Positions 61,748 to 64,000 of a stretch of DNA of 64,000 nucleotides are shown here, piece after piece. The stretch comes from UBA4744 sp963718995 (lineage in GTDB: Bacteria > Actinomycetota > Acidimicrobiia > Spongiisociales > UBA4744). The notes below the pieces were generated by a model. The model was not told the DNA's origin, made no database searches, and worked only from the letters and a program-made list of their open reading frames with translations. Numbering within the stretch: the first letter of the stretch is position 1; every line of letters starts with the position of its first letter. The DNA is taken from the NCBI GenBank assembly GCA_963718995.1, contig CAVRAP010000019.1, forward strand, positions 1 through 64,000, given 5' to 3'. Made by a program: the position numbers and the translations under genes.

Positions 61748-62825
61748 TTATCCGGTGACGGTCGGGTAGTCGGGTGCCGTCGTGAACGGGGTGGTGCCGA
61801 CCACGTCGGGGTCGTCGCTCCATCCCATCATCCCGAACTTCATGTTGATGACGTCGTAGCCGAGCAGCTTCAGCGCCGTGGCGGCCGCCTGGCCGGTGTG
61901 GCCGGTGTAGCAGTACACCATGATCGGCTGATCGGTGGGCAGCATCGCCATATTGGCCGGGTCGGCGACGGCCTTCCAGCCGATGTTGATGGCACCCTCG
62001 ACATGCCCGAGGGCATACACATCAGGCAGCCCGGACGCTCACGACGAAGTAATCGTTGGAATCGTCACCGTCGGCCATGTTGTCGAACAGTTCCGACGCG
62101 CCCGTAACCGGCGTCCAGTCGGCCAGCATGGCCCGGGCCGCGGCAAGAGCGATGTCCGAAGCCTCGGTCTCCCCGGTAGCCAGCACCGGCAAGTCGTAGG
62201 TTTCGGTGGCAACGGTTGCCTCGGTGACGGTCGGATAGCCCGGCGAAGTCGTGAATGGGGTCGTCGCAACGACGTCGAGGTCGTTGGTCCAGCCCATCAT
62301 TCCGAACTTCAGGTTGCTGACGTCATAGCCGAGGACCTTGAGCAGCGTTGCCGCCACCTGGCCGGTGTGGCCCGTGTAGCAATAGACGACGATCGGCTGA
62401 TCGGTCGGCAGCATGGCCAGGCTGGCCTCGTCGACGATGCTCTTCCAGGGGATGTTGATGGCCCCTTCGATATGACCGAGGGCGTAGTGCTCAGGAGCCC
62501 GAACACTGACGATGAACGGGTCGTTCGACTCGTCACCGTCGGTCAGGTTCTCGTACAGGTCATTTGCCGAGATAACCGGTGTCCACTCGGCGAACTGCGC
62601 AGTGATCTGCCCGGCCAGCACCAACTCCTCGTCGACCATGACGGCGGTGGTGGTCGTGGCTTCGGCCGTTGTGGTGGTGGCTTCGGTTGTGGTGGTGGCT
62701 TCGGTTGTGGCCACCGCAGTCGTGGTGGTCTCTTCAGCCGCGTCGTCGGCACAGCCGGCGAGCACGATCATGCTGAATACGGTCAGGACCGCCAGCAGTT
62801 TGAAGAACTTGGTTCTCCGGTACAT
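61748..62825 (-). CDS. Exported lipoprotein with two rhodanese domains (frameshifted once)
   Basis: About 358 residues. The signal LLAVLTVFSMIVLAGC ends in a lipobox, then a Thr/Ala-rich linker of about 35 residues. Rhodanese domain 1 ends with the active-site loop IVVYCYTGHTGQVAAT. Domain 2 repeats the fold (IMVYCYTGHTGQAAAT). Near 62,022 the frame slips by one base between VSVRAA and VYALGHVEGAIN; domain 1 has VSVRAPEHYALGHIEGAIN at that point, so one gene is clear. The loop C-Y-T-G-H-T-G gives an extracytoplasmic sulfur-carrying Cys in both domains. It heads the cytochrome operon and is preceded by a CRP-like palindrome. Confidence 0.85.
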
Positions 62826-62836
62826 CAGGTTGCTCC

Positions 62837-62854
62837 TTGTGAATCAATTCACAA
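62837..62854. promoter_or_regulatory. CRP/FNR-type palindrome before the rhodanese-cytochrome operon
   Basis: TTGTGAAT-CA-ATTCACAA is a perfect 8-bp inverted repeat and contains TGTGA-N6-TCACA, the CRP-family consensus. It ends at 62837, abutting the AAGGAG ribosome binding site and 12 bases from the start codon, so a bound protein should block rather than activate unless the promoter lies elsewhere. Confidence 0.6.
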
Positions 62855-63156
62855 CCTCCCTCGAACGCAATGATACAGGGGTGGATTCGCCGAAAGGCCC
62901 GGATGCGGGGGAATGAGGCACATCAAGAGAGGTACTTCGACCCTATGCGCTTCAGCGCATTTGTTCAGGTATCGAGCAGGTCCGCTGGGAGATGCCGTGG
63001 GGTGCTCGTGGCGGATCGAACCATGCAACCAACGGATTCCAGACGGTCCTTGGTTGTCCGTTGTTCGGTGTACGACTGAGGCAGACGGTTGGAGCATCAC
63101 CAGGTGGTCAACGCCGGGCATGGCACCCGGGAACCAATGAACCAAGTGAAGGCCGC
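62855..63156. other. Intergenic region upstream of the rhodanese-cytochrome operon
   Basis: About 300 bases with no convincing gene. It holds the rest of the operon promoter region and an inverted repeat ATGCGCT-TC-AGCGCAT at 62945-62960 followed by TTGTT on the plus strand, which is weak as a terminator. Short open frames here have no domain or ribosome binding site. Confidence 0.4.
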
Positions 63157-64000
63157 CTAGCTCCAATCGCAGGCCATCAAACGCAGCATGGCCGTGGTCC
63201 CCGCCACGATGCCCGTTTCGATGGCAGCTTCGTCGATGTCGAACCAGGCGGAGTGCAGGTCGGTTTTACGGTCGGGTAGTTGCGTGCCGAGCCGGAAGAG
63301 GGCGCCCGGGATTTCCTGGAGGAAGTAGGAGAAGTCCTCGGCTCCGAGGCTGGCGTGCGTCAACGCTACGGCGTGGGTTCCCAGCACGCTTGACACTGCA
63401 TACTCCACTTCGGCGACCACGAACTGGTCGTTGATCACCGGGGGGATCCCGATTTCGTAATTGATCGTGGCGGTCGCTCCGAGCGGCGCGACAATCTCAT
63501 GGACGAGCCTTTCGATGAGTTTGGGCATCTGTTCCCAGGTGTCGTGGTCGAGCGACCTGCAGGTTCCACTCAACTCGACCGAGGCGGGGATCACGTTGCC
63601 GGCGATGCCGCCCTGCACACGCCCGAAGACCAGCGAGAGCGGCATGCGGGCGTCGACGAGACGGTCCAGGAAGGCCGGGAGCTGGGTGATGACCTGGCCG
63701 GCGGCGAAGATCGTGTCGACCGAGTCATGCGGCCGGGCCGTATGGCCACCGGGGCCGTCGACCGTGATGAGGAACCTATCCGATGAGCTGGTGATCGCGC
63801 CGGTCTTGAACCCGATCTGGCCGGGGGGGAGCGTTGGATCAACATGGAAGGCGATGATCGCTTGCAACCCCGTCGATGGCGCCCTCGCGCAACAAGTCGT
63901 CGGCTCCGCCGGGGAAGAGCTCCTCGGCCGGCTGGAAGAGGAATCTCACACGACCGGGGAGCGGGCCCAGCTCCTTGAGGGCCAGGGCGATGCCGACGGC
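63157..64000 (-). CDS. M20-family amidohydrolase/carboxypeptidase (partial at the window edge, frameshifted once)
   Basis: The C-terminal two-thirds of an M20 (HipO/AmaA-like) amidohydrolase. The edge segment reads PGRVRFLFQPAEELFPGGA, with the PAEE metal/general-base motif; after a one-base slip near 63,868 it continues IIAFHVDPTLPPGQIGFK. Then come the dimerisation domain (GGHTARPHDSVDTI) and HASLGAEDFSYFLQEIPGAL with the Glu/Asp ligands. The N-terminal part lies beyond base 64000. Such enzymes hydrolyse N-acyl amino acids or aminobenzoyl-glutamate-like amides; the exact substrate is unknown. It is the first gene past the gap behind the rhodanese operon, on the same strand. Confidence 0.85.

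Noticed and set aside
62018..62024. UGA in the dual rhodanese gene as a second selenocysteine codon
   Set aside because: The continuation is in a different frame, so a one-base indel is required; readthrough would not restore domain 2.
62945..62960. Hairpin ATGCGCT-TC-AGCGCAT as a terminator
   Set aside because: Short stem, interrupted T-run, and no plus-strand gene ends nearby.

Overview
This is a 64 kb, high-GC (about 63% by eye) chromosomal window from an actinomycete. Family content points to Actinomycetota outside the classical mycelial groups, most likely class Acidimicrobiia or a close relative. The evidence is an AfsR/SARP regulator, a SigK/RskA-type sigma/anti-sigma pair, clpS followed by a DUF2017 gene, a TIGR03252-type HhH-GPD protein, a class F-like sortase, an Rv0338c-like iron-sulfur reductase, an HbhA-like Lys/Ala-rich protein beside its XRE regulator, and secreted proteins with Thr-rich linkers. 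The assignment is inference; there is no rRNA, tRNA or CRISPR array in the window. At least a dozen conserved genes are broken by single-base frameshifts (about 21 events). This suggests an indel-prone assembly rather than mass gene decay, so most are annotated as frameshifted CDSs.

Layout. 0-12 kb: QEGLA-motif protein, MFS exporter, RraA-like protein, acyltransferase, a heliorhodopsin, HAD phosphatase, a YxlEFG-like ABC operon, a candidate structured RNA, an MBL hydrolase, surE and an HhH-GPD protein. 11.7-20 kb: two copies of a palindromic repeat, an SDR, rskA/sigK divergent from a DUF4397 surface protein and a sortase, a photolyase and an acyltransferase. 20-29.5 kb: udk, proC, proline dehydrogenase, msrA, bcp, an envelope-stress group (PspC, TPM protein, PspA), and a large membrane Fe-S reductase. 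29.6-39 kb: an HD-GYP protein apparently joined to cadherin-like repeats, a GH13 amylase, a SARP/NB-ARC/TPR regulator and three tandem lipoproteins. 39-48 kb: pheA, a CpaE-like ATPase, clpS-DUF2017, a TRAM/rRNA-type methyltransferase and three type IV pilin-like genes. 48-60 kb: M15 peptidase, baeRF-type protein, XdhC and MocA-like pair, DUF2975/XRE pair, HbhA-like pair, an acyltransferase/epimerase pair, aroF-tyrA. 60.3-64 kb: a multiheme cytochrome operon and a partial M20 amidohydrolase.

The most interesting locus is the cytochrome operon on the minus strand (62,825 to 60,311). A lipoprotein with two rhodanese domains is followed by a lipoprotein cytochrome with 11 CXXCH motifs whose reading frame is interrupted once, by an in-frame UGA at 61,421-61,423. 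The part after the UGA carries ten heme motifs but no export signal. The part before it has the lipoprotein signal. A small hairpin with a G in its loop lies 16 nt after the UGA, as expected for a bacterial SECIS. This is a candidate selenocysteine-containing multiheme cytochrome. A perfect CRP/FNR-style palindrome abuts the ribosome binding site of the first gene. Other notable items are the heliorhodopsin, the structured RNA near 9.0-9.15 kb, a three-copy palindromic repeat family, and three arrays of related 7-bp tandem repeats.
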